A program made the position numbers and the translations under genes. The notes below the pieces were generated by a model. That model did not search any database. It was not told the origin of the DNA and was given only the letters and a program-made list of their open reading frames with translations. This document shows positions 1 through 8,778 of a stretch of 64,000 nucleotides of DNA, piece by piece (position 1 is the first letter of the stretch; each line of letters starts with the position of its first letter). The DNA is from DSYU01 sp963827605 (GTDB lineage: Bacteria; Chloroflexota; Anaerolineae; Anaerolineales; Anaerolineaceae). The DNA lies in NCBI GenBank assembly GCA_963827605.1, contig CAWHBK010000001.1, forward strand, positions 1,364,001 to 1,428,000, written 5' to 3'.

Positions 1-43
1 CTGTGCCGGCCCAAATGGTAAATCACTCTACAAGATTTCTGGT

Positions 44-2893
44 ATGAGCAATATGCTGGGTTTCGAGCGCCTGGACAGCCTTCTTCCCATATTTCGCCGA
101 TCCGAAGGCGATGCGGTCATTTATTACGCTCCTGGCTATGTGGCGCGCATGCTGGCGTCCAACCAGACGGGCCTTAATCCAGCAACATTCGAAAACTTAC
201 TCCGCACCGCGCAGGACGCGCAAGCCTGGCCTGTTTCCACTTTCGCCAGGCAAGAGATTTGTTCCATTGTAGAAAGCGCACCCGCCATAGCGGCTGCGCT
301 TGTCAGGCATGCACAGGCAGCTCAGAGCACATGGGCCAGACTGCATACCCATCCATACCAGCCGGTTTGCCTTACCATTTATCCGGAAAACCGCTGCAAC
401 CTGCGCTGTATATACTGCTATGCTGGCTCAACCCCGCAGGGCGAGCCGGTATCCCAGAATGCGCGGCGCCGGGTCAGCACTGAGGCCGTCCGTGATACTG
501 CGGAGCTTGTCGCAGCCAACTGCCAGTCACGCGGGCTGCCACTCACTTTGGTTATGCATGGCGGAGGCGAGCCGGCCCTCGACCTTCACCACCTGGCAGC
601 CATTGTGGATATTGCCGAGCGCAGTGCAAAGAACAACAAGATCGGCCTGTTCAAATACATCGCCACCAATGGCGTCATGACCCCGGCAAAAGCGTGCTGG
701 TTGGCGAAAAATTTCGACTTAATTGGCATTTCCTGTGATGGGCCTGCCGATATCCAGAAACAACAAAGGCCGCGCTTGAACGGCGAAAATAGTACGCCGA
801 GCGTTGAAAGAACCGCTCATATCATTCACACATCCGGTGCGCCGTACCACTTGCGTGTTACTGTAACCCCTCAGACAATGGAACGTCTTGACGAAATAAC
901 ACATTACCTGTGCACCCGGTTCAAACCCCAGGAAATCCACATTGAGCCTGTCTACCAGGGTGGGCGAGCACACCTGGGCGGCCTTCCAGCCGAGGGTGAA
1001 GAGGCTACTCAACTGGCAGGCACTTTTGTTGAGCAGTATACTCAAGCGCGAGACCGGGCCAACCAGTATGGCATCCGCATGCTTTTTGCCGGGTGCCGGC
1101 CGTGGGAAATCCACGGCCCGTATTGCCAGATTTTCCGCGATGTGCTCACCCTGATCCCGGGTGACGAGGCAGCGCTGTGTTTTAAGTTCAGCGATGCAGA
1201 TCAGGTGGAAAAAGCCGACGCCAGAATCGGGTGGATGGAATCGGACGGCTTTACCATCGATCACCAGCGGATTAGACAATTTCGGGAGCTGCTCTCTGCC
1301 AGGCCGGCGAGCTGCCAGGATTGTTTCAACCAATACCACTGTGCTGGGGGCTGTCCGGATGATTGCGCGTTGGAACTCTCGCCATTCAAGATCGCGCAGC
1401 AGCCGCCCAATGAATTCCGCTGCCAGGTGCAAATGCGGCTGGCCAGTGCGGCCATCCTGCAAGCTGGCAGACAAGTTGTGCTCTCTTCTAGAAGACCCTG
1501 TAGGGGGAACAGAAATACAGGCAAAAAGATAATGGATCCATTGGAGACTTTCTTCAACCACGGCTTGCCAACGATAGTAGATGCTCAACGCATCCACCGG
1601 GAATGGCTCGCGATCCAGGGTGCTTATGACGTAAGCCATTGGAAGCTGCCGCTGCCTTTTTGGGCAAAGCGCAATTTCGACAATCACGGCGAGCAGGCCT
1701 GGGCGGTCTTGCAAGACGAACTACCGGATAGTTCACCCGACCAACCCATGTGTATTTACTTGCACGCGCCGTACTGTTCAAGCAAATGCGCATTTTGCGA
1801 CAGCTACTCATTTCCATTAAGCCCGTCCAGAACTGACCAGAAGCAGGAGTATGTGGATCGACTGTGTACCGAGCTGGACCTGTGGGCCGAAACCGGGACC
1901 CTGGCTCGCAGACCAGTTCCTACGGTTCACCTGGGTGGGGGGACACCTACTTTCCTGGGTGAGAAGCTGCTCTCGCGACTGGTGTACCGGTGTATCGACC
2001 GCTTCAACATCTCGTCTGAAACCGAGTGGGCGCTGGAGTCGAACACAACTGAGCTTACGCCTAAGATGCTTGAGGCGATGCAGGATTTAGGTTTCCGCAG
2101 GCTGCATTTGGGCGTCCAAACGATGGAAGATGCCGTTCGAAAAGTGATTGGGCGCCGCCAGCCGGCAAAGCAGGTATTAGAAGTTGTCCGCCGGGCGCTC
2201 GGTCTGGGCTGGGTGGTCAGTGTCGACCTGATCGTTGGCCTGCCTGGACAAACAATGCCGGGAGTCCTGAACGGCATTCAAGCCCTGATCGACGCCGGGG
2301 TGAATGGGTTTTCGCTTTACGAACTGCTTATTTATCCTCAAAACCAAAAATGGGCGGAACACTACAATCTGCACAAGCGGGATCACCTTCCAAATTACTA
2401 TATGTTCCAGGCAGGAGCAGCGCTAATCGAGGGACATGGATTCCGCAAGAATTTATTCAACCATTGGGCCGATGAAAAGGACCGCAATACATACTTCACC
2501 TTTCCGATGCGCGGAGAAGACCTGCTGGCGGTAGGCTGCATTGCTGATGGTGTTTTTGGCGACTACCACTACCGCCATCTCGGACTGGATGATTACCTGA
2601 TCCATTCTAGAAATGGCAAGCCTGGCCTGGCAGGGGGCCTGCGCCGCAACGATTGCGAAAAACAGATCCACCCATTAATTCTTGCGATCCAAAGCGGGCA
2701 CATCCTTGAACATCAGGCGGCATTACTAAATGCACTCCCCAGTTCAACGGGTCAGGGGTTAGTAGATCATTGGATCGAGCATGCACTGGTAGAAAAAGAA
2801 CCCGGAAACAACCTGCGCCTGACAAACAACGGATCCTGGTTCGCGGGGAATATGATTGCGGAAGTCAGTGATCAAATATTAACAATGCCCTGA
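44..2893 (+). CDS. Double radical SAM protein: SPASM maturase-like half fused to HemW-like half
   Basis: A 949-residue protein with two radical SAM cores. The first has the 4Fe-4S motif CNLRCIYC at residues 118-125 and a Cys-rich SPASM-type region near residue 424 (CQDCFNQYHCAGGCPDDC), as in peptide-modifying maturases. The second has YCSSKCAFC at 577-585, then a GGGTPTF motif and a HemW/coproporphyrinogen-oxidase-like body. The join is a low-complexity stretch around residues 480-497, and an in-frame ATG at 1532 could begin an originally separate HemW-like gene, so natural fusion or a lost stop are both possible. No ribosome site precedes the ATG at 44 and the frame stays open to base 2, so the true start may lie outside the window. 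Substrates are unknown; a peptide substrate is inference from the SPASM region only. Confidence 0.8.
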   Translation: MSNMLGFERLDSLLPIFRRSEGDAVIYYAPGYVARMLASNQTGLNPATFENLLRTAQDAQAWPVSTFARQEICSIVESAPAIAAALVRHAQAAQSTWARLHTHPYQPVCLTIYPENRCNLRCIYCYAGSTPQGEPVSQNARRRVSTEAVRDTAELVAANCQSRGLPLTLVMHGGGEPALDLHHLAAIVDIAERSAKNNKIGLFKYIATNGVMTPAKACWLAKNFDLIGISCDGPADIQKQQRPRLNGENSTPSVERTAHIIHTSGAPYHLRVTVTPQTMERLDEITHYLCTRFKPQEIHIEPVYQGGRAHLGGLPAEGEEATQLAGTFVEQYTQARDRANQYGIRMLFAGCRPWEIHGPYCQIFRDVLTLIPGDEAALCFKFSDADQVEKADARIGWMESDGFTIDHQRIRQFRELLSARPASCQDCFNQYHCAGGCPDDCALELSPFKIAQQPPNEFRCQVQMRLASAAILQAGRQVVLSSRRPCRGNRNTGKKIMDPLETFFNHGLPTIVDAQRIHREWLAIQGAYDVSHWKLPLPFWAKRNFDNHGEQAWAVLQDELPDSSPDQPMCIYLHAPYCSSKCAFCDSYSFPLSPSRTDQKQEYVDRLCTELDLWAETGTLARRPVPTVHLGGGTPTFLGEKLLSRLVYRCIDRFNISSETEWALESNTTELTPKMLEAMQDLGFRRLHLGVQTMEDAVRKVIGRRQPAKQVLEVVRRALGLGWVVSVDLIVGLPGQTMPGVLNGIQALIDAGVNGFSLYELLIYPQNQKWAEHYNLHKRDHLPNYYMFQAGAALIEGHGFRKNLFNHWADEKDRNTYFTFPMRGEDLLAVGCIADGVFGDYHYRHLGLDDYLIHSRNGKPGLAGGLRRNDCEKQIHPLILAIQSGHILEHQAALLNALPSSTGQGLVDHWIEHALVEKEPGNNLRLTNNGSWFAGNMIAEVSDQILTMP

Positions 2894-2952
2894 AAAACCC
2901 GAAACCTGTAACTATTAATAAAACATTAACATAAAGACGGCTCTTTTTTGGT

Positions 2953-2958
2953 TATAAT
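2953..2958 (+). promoter_or_regulatory. Candidate -10 box of the structured leader
   Basis: A perfect TATAAT lies in an AT-rich stretch just after the radical SAM gene, 23 bases upstream of the first paired element of the predicted structured RNA. No convincing -35 hexamer sits at 16-18 bases, so the call rests on the -10 alone. Confidence 0.4.
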
Positions 2959-2964
2959 ACACTC

Positions 2965-3157
2965 TGAAATGGAGTAATGAAACGCCGAATCTCCCGATCG
3001 GGGGGTCCTCTTTGGGGCGAATCAGCGCCTTGTGCGCTGTAGAGCAAGTCTTCTGTTCGAGCCCGACAGCTAACCTCGTAGGCGTTGAAGATTGTGTAGC
3101 GCGCACCCCTGCAAAATGGGTGTGCATTCTGCTGCGCTCTTCAACGCAGTTATTTTT
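2965..3157 (+). ncRNA. Candidate structured RNA or attenuator leader
   Basis: This 193-base gap has no gene but dense pairing. AACGCC (2981-2986) can pair with GGCGTT (3081-3086) and close a domain that contains the hairpin CAGCGC/GCGCTG (3023-3039) and a longer-range GGGCGAA/TTCG-AG-CCC helix (3015-3021 with 3056-3064). The closing 3' strand is shared with a second helix, GCGTTGAAG (3082-3090) with CTTCAACGC (3139-3147), which encloses GCGCACCC/GGGTGTGC and is followed by TTATTTTT at 3150-3157. The two pairings exclude each other, as in a riboswitch or attenuator, and the downstream 66-residue gene would be the target. The length also fits a 6S-type RNA. I do not recognise a known aptamer consensus. 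Confidence 0.4.
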
Positions 3158-3222
3158 ACAGGTTACCCGCCGGACAACAAAACGAACCGGGACTTGCTTA
3201 TTTGTTCATAAGGAGGAACACA

Positions 3223-3423
3223 ATGTTTGACAATTCATATTCGTATTCCAATGCTCGCCCCCGTGGCGCTTTAGAAGTAGCAATTCGCGCGCGCTCCCAG
3301 GAAAAGGCCCTGGCCTTAGTGGTTGCCGATTACCAGACGAAAAAATCTTCCATTTCGATAAAGAAGACAAGTTATAAAAAAGGACTGATCGCAAGCTTCT
3401 TCGCGATTTTCCGCACGCTCTAA
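3223..3423 (+). CDS. Small basic protein of unknown function (66 aa)
   Basis: The start is set by an excellent ribosome site, AAGGAGG at 3210-3216, six bases before the ATG; an in-frame ATG at 3202 lacks one. The product is Cys-free, rich in Ser, Ala, Arg and Lys, with an N-terminal Tyr/Ser/Asn segment (SYSYSNARPRG), a central Ala/Val helix and a basic C-terminal third ending in a hydrophobic SFFAIFRTL. It has a structured leader upstream and a 15-bp terminator directly after it, so it is a free-standing, probably well expressed unit. I do not recognise the family. Lying between a radical SAM maturase-like gene and a PLP enzyme it could be a peptide substrate, but no core motif supports that. 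Confidence 0.6.
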   Translation: MFDNSYSYSNARPRGALEVAIRARSQEKALALVVADYQTKKSSISIKKTSYKKGLIASFFAIFRTL

Positions 3424-3442
3424 CCGCAACCGCAGTGATTGA

Positions 3443-3486
3443 ACGGGCAACCACGGTCCATTACCGTGGTTGCCCGTTTTCTTTTT
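3443..3486 (+). terminator. Rho-independent terminator after the small basic protein
   Basis: A perfect 15-bp stem, 3443-3457 with 3463-3477, closes a five-base loop and is followed by TTTTCTTTTT. It lies 20 bases after the stop of the 66-residue gene. Confidence 0.9.
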
Positions 3487-3625
3487 CTGGGTCATTCGGC
3501 GTGCCAGTAGCATTTATTGCCGATGGCGTTCTTGCGCCAGCCAGCAAAAAGCATGCGTCTCCCCTTTGTTTACGACTTCTGTAACAAAAAGGAACCTGGT
3601 GCGAAAGCAATATTTTCGCCAGACG

Positions 3626-3664
3626 GCCCCCTCCCATACGATTGTGAGGGGGCTGTTTTTGTTG
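3626..3664 (+). terminator. Second terminator-like hairpin
   Basis: GCCCCCTC (3626-3633) pairs with GAGGGGGC (3646-3653) and is followed by TGTTTTTGTTG. A weaker GCGAAA/TTTCGC hairpin sits just upstream (3601-3619). No gene lies directly before it, so it may be a backup terminator or the end of a lost gene. Confidence 0.6.
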
Positions 3665-3790
3665 TAAAAAAAACAATACCTTGACCAACACTAAAGTGTC
3701 TATCCACGCATACCGGGCTGCCGATATACTACGGATACATTTAGCAGGTGGCATAACCGGTTGCTATTTTGCCATCACAGGGAAAGGACC

Positions 3791-3928
3791 ATGGCTAACA
3801 AACACTACCCAGAAACGGATCCAGATCAACCCATAATCTATCAAATCAGGATCAAGGGCCATCTGAGTGCTCAATGGATAGACTGGTTTGCGGGCCTGAC
3901 CATCACGTTGGAAGAGAATATCGAATAA
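3791..3928 (+). pseudogene. Truncated copy of the GHLDSRW small-protein family
   Basis: A 45-codon reading frame preceded by GGAAAGG. Residues about 17-38 (YQIRIKGHLSAQWIDWFAGL) closely match the N-terminal half of the intact 76-residue protein at 11244-11474, which has YEIKIKGHLDSRWSDWFAGL. The reading frame stops just after the shared LTIT, and neither other frame recovers the C-terminal PDQAALHGLL part, so the gene is cut short. It lies in a 600-base stretch (3424-4041) otherwise holding only two terminators. Confidence 0.55.
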
Positions 3929-4041
3929 CATATGGTTGATCTGCGTATTACCCATAGGGGTAGTTGTGGTAAACGGAATATGTCCCAAAATTGCCGGATC
4001 AATGCGATAGCAGCGGGCAAACCGCTGCAGGAGAAATCCTT

Positions 4042-6159
4042 ATGAAAGCAATGGTAGATGAAAGATACGGATCATCCGAGGCGCTTCAGCGCAAAGAAGT
4101 TGACAAACCTGCTCCCAAGGATGATGAAATCGGGGGAGCATTTGCGGAACTCAAGCACAGCGTGCATGCGGCGTTAGAGACATATTCCAATGTCCACCGG
4201 GGGAGCGGGCACAGCTCGATAGTGACCACACATTTATACGAGCAGGCCAGGGATATAGTCGTGGAATACCTGGGGCTAGACAAAAATAAGTCCGTGGTCA
4301 TCTTTTGCACGCCTAGAGGGGCAGCGCTGCTCCAGGCACAGCTTGCGCCGGGAAGGTTCCAATGTTTGTCCAGCCAGGATATTGGCCTTTCGCTCGGGGT
4401 ACGGGTATTGGCTGTCGACCGCGGTGCGCTGCCCAGCGGCGCTCCTTTCCAAACCGGTGGCGGAACGGCCCGGCTGGTCTCCCCCGGTTGGGTCATCTGG
4501 GCCAAGGCACCGGACAAATTCGAGGCGGGCACGCCTCCGATCGTCAACGTCATCGCCTTTGCCAAAGCACTGCGGCTGATGCAGCATTTCGGAAAGGACG
4601 CTTTCCAGGATTCGGCGCCGGAGGAACCGGCGGCGCTGGAGGAAGCGGCGGAGCCAGTACATCTAGCAGCAGCAGATATTCTGTACCGGGACGAACTTGA
4701 GCAATATACCGGGCATGAACTGCTGGATGCACTCCGGCAGACTCTAATCGGTGGCGGCATACAGGTTCCAACGGTGGAAGGCGCCCGGTCCTATATCAAC
4801 CTGGACAACGCCGCCAGTACGCCCACATTCACGCCGGTATGGGACGCTGCCTGGCAGGCATGGCGCCAGCCCAGGCGCGTACAAAAAGCGATCATTCAGG
4901 AGGTCAGGTCCATCTGCGCCGGTGTACTGGGTGCATCCTTGGCGAGCTTTGATGTGATCTTTACTTCGAACACCACGGAAGCCATTAACCTGGCGGCCGA
5001 AAGTTTGCGCAACGAAACCGGACCGGGGACGAGGCCGGTGGTGGTGAACACGCTCCTTGAACACAACTCGAACGAGCTGCCCTGGCGCAAGATACCTGGC
5101 GCAACACTGATTCGGCTGCCAGTGGACGCGGAGGGCTTTGTGGATTTGAACGAGCTGGAGACGCTCCTGCGCGCTTATAACCAGAAGAGCCGGCAAGGTA
5201 AAGGCGGAACAAGTAGTTCCGGCGGAACGGGTAATTCCGGAGGAACAAATAGCTCCGGGCGAATCCGACTGGTGGCTGTGAGCGGCGCTTCGAATGTCCT
5301 GGGGACATGCAACCATCTGGCGGAGATCAGCCGCATCGTGCACCGCTATGGGGCGCACCTGCTGGTGGATGCGGCGCAGCTGATCGCCCACCGCAAGGTC
5401 GAGATGGAGGCCTGGGGGATCGATTATCTGGCCTTCTCGGCCCATAAGGCTTACGCGCCCTTCGGCAGCGGCGTGCTGCTGGCGAGAAAAGGGCTGCTGC
5501 ATTTTCCTCCCGCCGATTTGGAACGGATCCAATCCTCCGGCGAGGAAAATGTGGGGGGCATCGCCGCGCTGGGCAAGGCACTGGTGCTATTGCGGCGCAT
5601 TGGCCTGGATGTGATCCAGGCGGAAGAACAGGCGTTGACCGGGCGGGCGCTGCGCGGAATGGCGCAAATACCAGGTCTCACGATCTACGGTATCCAGGAC
5701 CCGGCCTCGCCCCGCTTCGCTCAAAAAGGCGGGGTAATTGCCTTTAGCCTGAAGGACATGATGGCCAACCGGGTGGCCAGAGAGCTGGCCGAGCGGGGTG
5801 GGATCGGGGTGCGCGGAGGTTGTCACTGCGCGCACATGCTGATCAAACGCCTGGTCCATATCTCCCCCCGGCTGGAGCTGCTGCAAGGCTTGATCCTGAC
5901 CCTGTTCCCGCAGGTCGCGCTGCCCGGCGTTGCGCGAGTGAGCCTGGGCATCGAGAACAGCGCAGCCGATATTGACACATTGATTCAGGCGTTGGGTAAA
6001 ATCGTCCGGCAGCCCAGAGCTGGGGCGGACAATCCCTTCGCCTCAAAGCATGTGCCCCAGACGGATATCGAACGGCAGATGGACGAATTCGCCAGGGCCG
6101 CGGCCCAGAAAGTCTATGCGCAGCATACCCTGTCTGAAAAATCGAAGAAAACGCAATGA
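4042..6159 (+). CDS. Class V aminotransferase / cysteine-desulfurase-like PLP enzyme with extra N-terminal half-domain
   Basis: A 705-residue protein; the ATG at 4042 has AGGAG seven bases upstream and is preferred over the TTG at 3991. The C-terminal 440 residues are a complete class V fold: YINLDNAAST opening, TSNTTEAINLAAESL cofactor loop, LLVDAAQ, the Schiff-base Lys in FSAHKAYAPFGSG, and a late RGGCHCAH segment. The N-terminal 200 residues repeat the opening of the same fold (YSNVHRGSGHSS and TTHLYEQARDIVVEYLGL) but lack the PLP Lys, so this is a partial duplication. A Gly/Ser-rich insert (GGTSSSGGTGNSGGTNSSG) interrupts the large domain. The stop overlaps the next start (ATGA), so the pair is translationally coupled. 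Desulfurase, lyase or transaminase activity cannot be told apart from sequence. Confidence 0.85.
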   Translation: MKAMVDERYGSSEALQRKEVDKPAPKDDEIGGAFAELKHSVHAALETYSNVHRGSGHSSIVTTHLYEQARDIVVEYLGLDKNKSVVIFCTPRGAALLQAQLAPGRFQCLSSQDIGLSLGVRVLAVDRGALPSGAPFQTGGGTARLVSPGWVIWAKAPDKFEAGTPPIVNVIAFAKALRLMQHFGKDAFQDSAPEEPAALEEAAEPVHLAAADILYRDELEQYTGHELLDALRQTLIGGGIQVPTVEGARSYINLDNAASTPTFTPVWDAAWQAWRQPRRVQKAIIQEVRSICAGVLGASLASFDVIFTSNTTEAINLAAESLRNETGPGTRPVVVNTLLEHNSNELPWRKIPGATLIRLPVDAEGFVDLNELETLLRAYNQKSRQGKGGTSSSGGTGNSGGTNSSGRIRLVAVSGASNVLGTCNHLAEISRIVHRYGAHLLVDAAQLIAHRKVEMEAWGIDYLAFSAHKAYAPFGSGVLLARKGLLHFPPADLERIQSSGEENVGGIAALGKALVLLRRIGLDVIQAEEQALTGRALRGMAQIPGLTIYGIQDPASPRFAQKGGVIAFSLKDMMANRVARELAERGGIGVRGGCHCAHMLIKRLVHISPRLELLQGLILTLFPQVALPGVARVSLGIENSAADIDTLIQALGKIVRQPRAGADNPFASKHVPQTDIERQMDEFARAAAQKVYAQHTLSEKSKKTQ

Positions 6160-7016
6160 ACGAGGCAAAGAGGAGCATATCGTCGTTGGTAACCGTGCGC
6201 ACGTTTTTACGGCTTGGGACATGCTCGGAGACGCTTTGCAACGTTCTCGACCGCGTCTATGATCACCCGCTGGCACTCGAGGAGTGTGCTGCCCAGCCCC
6301 TGGCGGGCGGATTAATGCAGGGCTACCAGTGCGGCCAGTTGTGGGGTGCGGCGCTTGCCGCAGGGGCGCAGGCGTATCGCCTGCTTGGGCCAGGCCCGCA
6401 GGCGGAAACCGCAACCGTCATGGCGGCCCAACGAATTGTAGAAACCTTCCGAGACCGCAACAAGGAGATTAACTGCCTCGAACTGACCGGTATAAACTTA
6501 AATCCGGTAACAAAGCCAACGATGAGAACCTTTTTAAAAGTGTTATTAGAAGGCAAGGTTATCGGTTGCTTTCTCATGGCGGCGCGATGTGCCCAGGGAT
6601 CATTTCGTGAAATCAATACCGTTCTTTCCAAAACCCCGGTCGAAGCGCCTTCCGGCCCGGTAAGCTGCGCGGCAGTGCTGGCGCAAAAAATGGGCGCATC
6701 CGAACTGCATACAGCGATGGCGGCGGGGTTTGCGGGCGGGATCGGCTTGAGCGGCGGCGCGTGCGGCGCATTGGGAGCCGCTATCTGGATCATCGCGATG
6801 GAACACGGCCAGGAAGGATTTAAATTCAGCAGTGATATAACCTCAAATGTAATCGATCAGTTTATGGAAAGCGCCGATTATGAATTCGAGTGCGCCAAAA
6901 TCGTCGGGAGAAGATTTGCGGATGCCACCGATCATGCCTGTTATGTGCGTAATGGAGGCTGCGCGAATATTATTGAAGCATTGGCTGCTCAAGGGCGCCA
7001 TTACACAACGGCATAA
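6156..7016 (+). CDS. C_GCAxxG_C_C family putative redox protein
   Basis: A 286-residue soluble protein whose Cys and Gly patterns fit the C_GCAxxG_C_C family, a group of presumed redox-active proteins often found with reductases. The visible elements are QGYQCGQLWGAALAAG near residue 50, GLSGGACGALGAAIW near 195-209, and ECAKIVGRRF followed by HACYVRNGGCANI near the C-terminus. Internal duplication of the Cys-Gly motif is apparent. The gene starts on the ATGA shared with the upstream PLP enzyme, so the two are made together; a joint sulfur or electron-transfer role is inference. Confidence 0.75.
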   Translation: MNEAKRSISSLVTVRTFLRLGTCSETLCNVLDRVYDHPLALEECAAQPLAGGLMQGYQCGQLWGAALAAGAQAYRLLGPGPQAETATVMAAQRIVETFRDRNKEINCLELTGINLNPVTKPTMRTFLKVLLEGKVIGCFLMAARCAQGSFREINTVLSKTPVEAPSGPVSCAAVLAQKMGASELHTAMAAGFAGGIGLSGGACGALGAAIWIIAMEHGQEGFKFSSDITSNVIDQFMESADYEFECAKIVGRRFADATDHACYVRNGGCANIIEALAAQGRHYTTA

Positions 7017-7207
7017 GTAACGCTGTGTTTACCGGACAGCGCCGTCAACGCGCCAATTTCACCGGCGAAAACAGTCGGGCGACACATCCCACCAACTACA
7101 GAGGTTTTTGCGCCCGACTGTATTCGTACGAACATTCCGATACCGGTGATCGCACCTGGTTAAGGCAGCCAGGCTGAAACCGAGAAGGGCCTCTGACGAT
7201 GGAGATC

Positions 7208-7735
7208 TCATCGTACAGGTTCAGCCTCCTTCAATGCCTGCGCGATGGAAGTCGCCCAGGTAACGATCGCATCCCAATCCCGGAAGTCGCCGAACGGTTT
7301 TTTAACTATGCTTTTAATCGCCCATTTTTCCATGAAGTTCAACTTATCTGGGTTGATAAACCCATGAAAGACAGCAATGTCACGGGGATGGATGCGGTCG
7401 ACAACCGGCTGTAGAGCCGCAGGCAGACGCTGCCCCTCCAATAATTTCACCGGATCCCCTTCGCCCGTCGGTCCACTGGAAAACAGCCAGACCGGCCGGT
7501 CCGCCAGGGTTTCCGTATGAGCCTGTAAAAAGGCGGCGGCCTCTTTTTGCCACTTGCCAATGTAGACCGCGCTGCCCAGGATCACCGCCTGGTATGGGGT
7601 AAGGTCCCGGATGCGATCCACAGGCTCAACATCCGCCGGTAAACCCGCCTGGCGAAGAACTGCGCCGATTTTTTCGGCAATTTCCGCTGTAGCCCCATAC
7701 TTCGAAGCGTAGGTAACTAAGATTTTCCGATCCAT
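7208..7735 (-). CDS. Flavodoxin-domain protein (HemG/protoporphyrinogen-oxidase-like)
   Basis: A 175-residue protein opening with the FMN phosphate-binding loop TYASKYGATAEIAEKIG, then a central ILGSAVYIGKW segment and FSSGPTGEGDP, all in the order of the flavodoxin_5 family that includes HemG. It probably carries electrons through FMN in the cytoplasm. The start has a GGAG site (AAAGGAGTAAGAAATGG on the minus strand). Assignment to haem synthesis is not supported by any neighbour; the next minus-strand gene upstream is an NmrA-type reductase. Confidence 0.85.
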   Translation of the reverse strand: MDRKILVTYASKYGATAEIAEKIGAVLRQAGLPADVEPVDRIRDLTPYQAVILGSAVYIGKWQKEAAAFLQAHTETLADRPVWLFSSGPTGEGDPVKLLEGQRLPAALQPVVDRIHPRDIAVFHGFINPDKLNFMEKWAIKSIVKKPFGDFRDWDAIVTWATSIAQALKEAEPVR

Positions 7736-7862
7736 TTCTTACTCCTTTCTCTATTCTTATATTGGAGAGCTTTCTAAGGTTCGTTGTAGAATGACTCTAC
7801 AGGGTATGGTTTGGTAAATGAATTACCCCTTCTTTGCCTGCTTTATCGGGTAGGTTGAATCA

Positions 7863-8723
7863 TTAAGCCCCTGCCGCGCTGCGTGCCTTTCTGCGCTCCA
7901 ACCACCGATCCAAAGTGATCGCCGGCGCGCCTAACATGCTATTAACTTCAGGTAACCTGCCCCCTTCCCCGACCTTCTCGAAATATGACATCATTTCACC
8001 CACGACCTTTAGCTCCTGGCTGCGCGTGAAAGTCGCCAGCAGCCTGACCAGCCAAAAAGGCATGCTAGACACCGCCTTAATATCCGGGTGGAACACGGAG
8101 CAGTAGCGCCGCAATGCCTCGGGCATACCAATCGCCTCTGGCCCATGCACAATACACCGCTTGTTCGCTGCTTCTCCCAGCTCATACGCCGTCGAAACCA
8201 TCCTGGCGATATCCTCCGCGGCGACCCAGTGGTAAGGGTGCGGCTGCTTTCCAAAGACAGCCGCCCGACCCTGGTTCACGAACAGCGGCAAACTCTCCAT
8301 AACCCAGGTTGGACAAAAGAAGGTATATGAAATCCCACTCTCCCGGATGGCCTTTTCTGCCAGGAACTTCCGATTGACCATAGGAAACCAGCAGTTCTCT
8401 TCAGCTACGGTTGCCCCAGAAATATAGGTGATCCGCTGCACAGCATGCCGCGGGGCAAGCTTCGCGACCGTCTCCGCCACCTGCTTTTCAACCTCGGTTG
8501 GAAGACTGATATGGACACCAGAACAGCCATCCAGCGCTTCTTCCAGGCAGATGGGATCCGTTGGATCCCCAGCGATAATCTCGAAAGAGTTGTCAAACAT
8601 CTTCCGTGCCTTTTGATGATCCCTCGTCATGATCCGTACCTGGAAGCCGGACTCCTTCAGGCAGAGCGAAACGGGTTGTCCCAACATTCCGGTTCCACCG
8701 ATTACCAAGATACTCTTTTGCAT
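7863..8723 (-). CDS. NmrA-like NAD(P)-binding protein (atypical SDR)
   Basis: A 286-residue protein with an N-terminal Rossmann motif, VIGGTGMLGQPV (residues 7-18), followed by IMTRDHQKARKMF for the cofactor ribose and later ISGATVAEENCWF and a YTFFCPTWVMES segment typical of NmrA/NAD-dependent epimerase-like regulators and quinone oxidoreductases. The canonical SDR Tyr-x-x-x-Lys is not evident, which fits the atypical class. The start is set by GAGGAGG eight bases upstream. Substrate unknown. Confidence 0.85.
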   Translation of the reverse strand: MQKSILVIGGTGMLGQPVSLCLKESGFQVRIMTRDHQKARKMFDNSFEIIAGDPTDPICLEEALDGCSGVHISLPTEVEKQVAETVAKLAPRHAVQRITYISGATVAEENCWFPMVNRKFLAEKAIRESGISYTFFCPTWVMESLPLFVNQGRAAVFGKQPHPYHWVAAEDIARMVSTAYELGEAANKRCIVHGPEAIGMPEALRRYCSVFHPDIKAVSSMPFWLVRLLATFTRSQELKVVGEMMSYFEKVGEGGRLPEVNSMLGAPAITLDRWLERRKARSAAGA

Positions 8724-8778
8724 GGTCGTATCCTCCTCAGGGTACGCTTGTTATTTTTTTTGATTTTGTCTTATTCGT

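Noticed and set aside
719..1714. A 331-codon minus-strand frame opposite the radical SAM gene
   Set aside because: It lies wholly inside a strongly coding plus-strand gene, has no domain signature and no ribosome site; it is a mirror frame.
2965..3157. The leader as tmRNA, SRP RNA or RNase P RNA
   Set aside because: No tRNA-like ends or tag frame, no SRP GGAAG-type tetraloop helix and no conserved RNase P core could be found; only a 6S-like or attenuator reading is left.
4744..5532. A 262-codon minus-strand frame opposite the PLP enzyme
   Set aside because: Overlaps the conserved catalytic domain of the PLP enzyme and shows no family motif.
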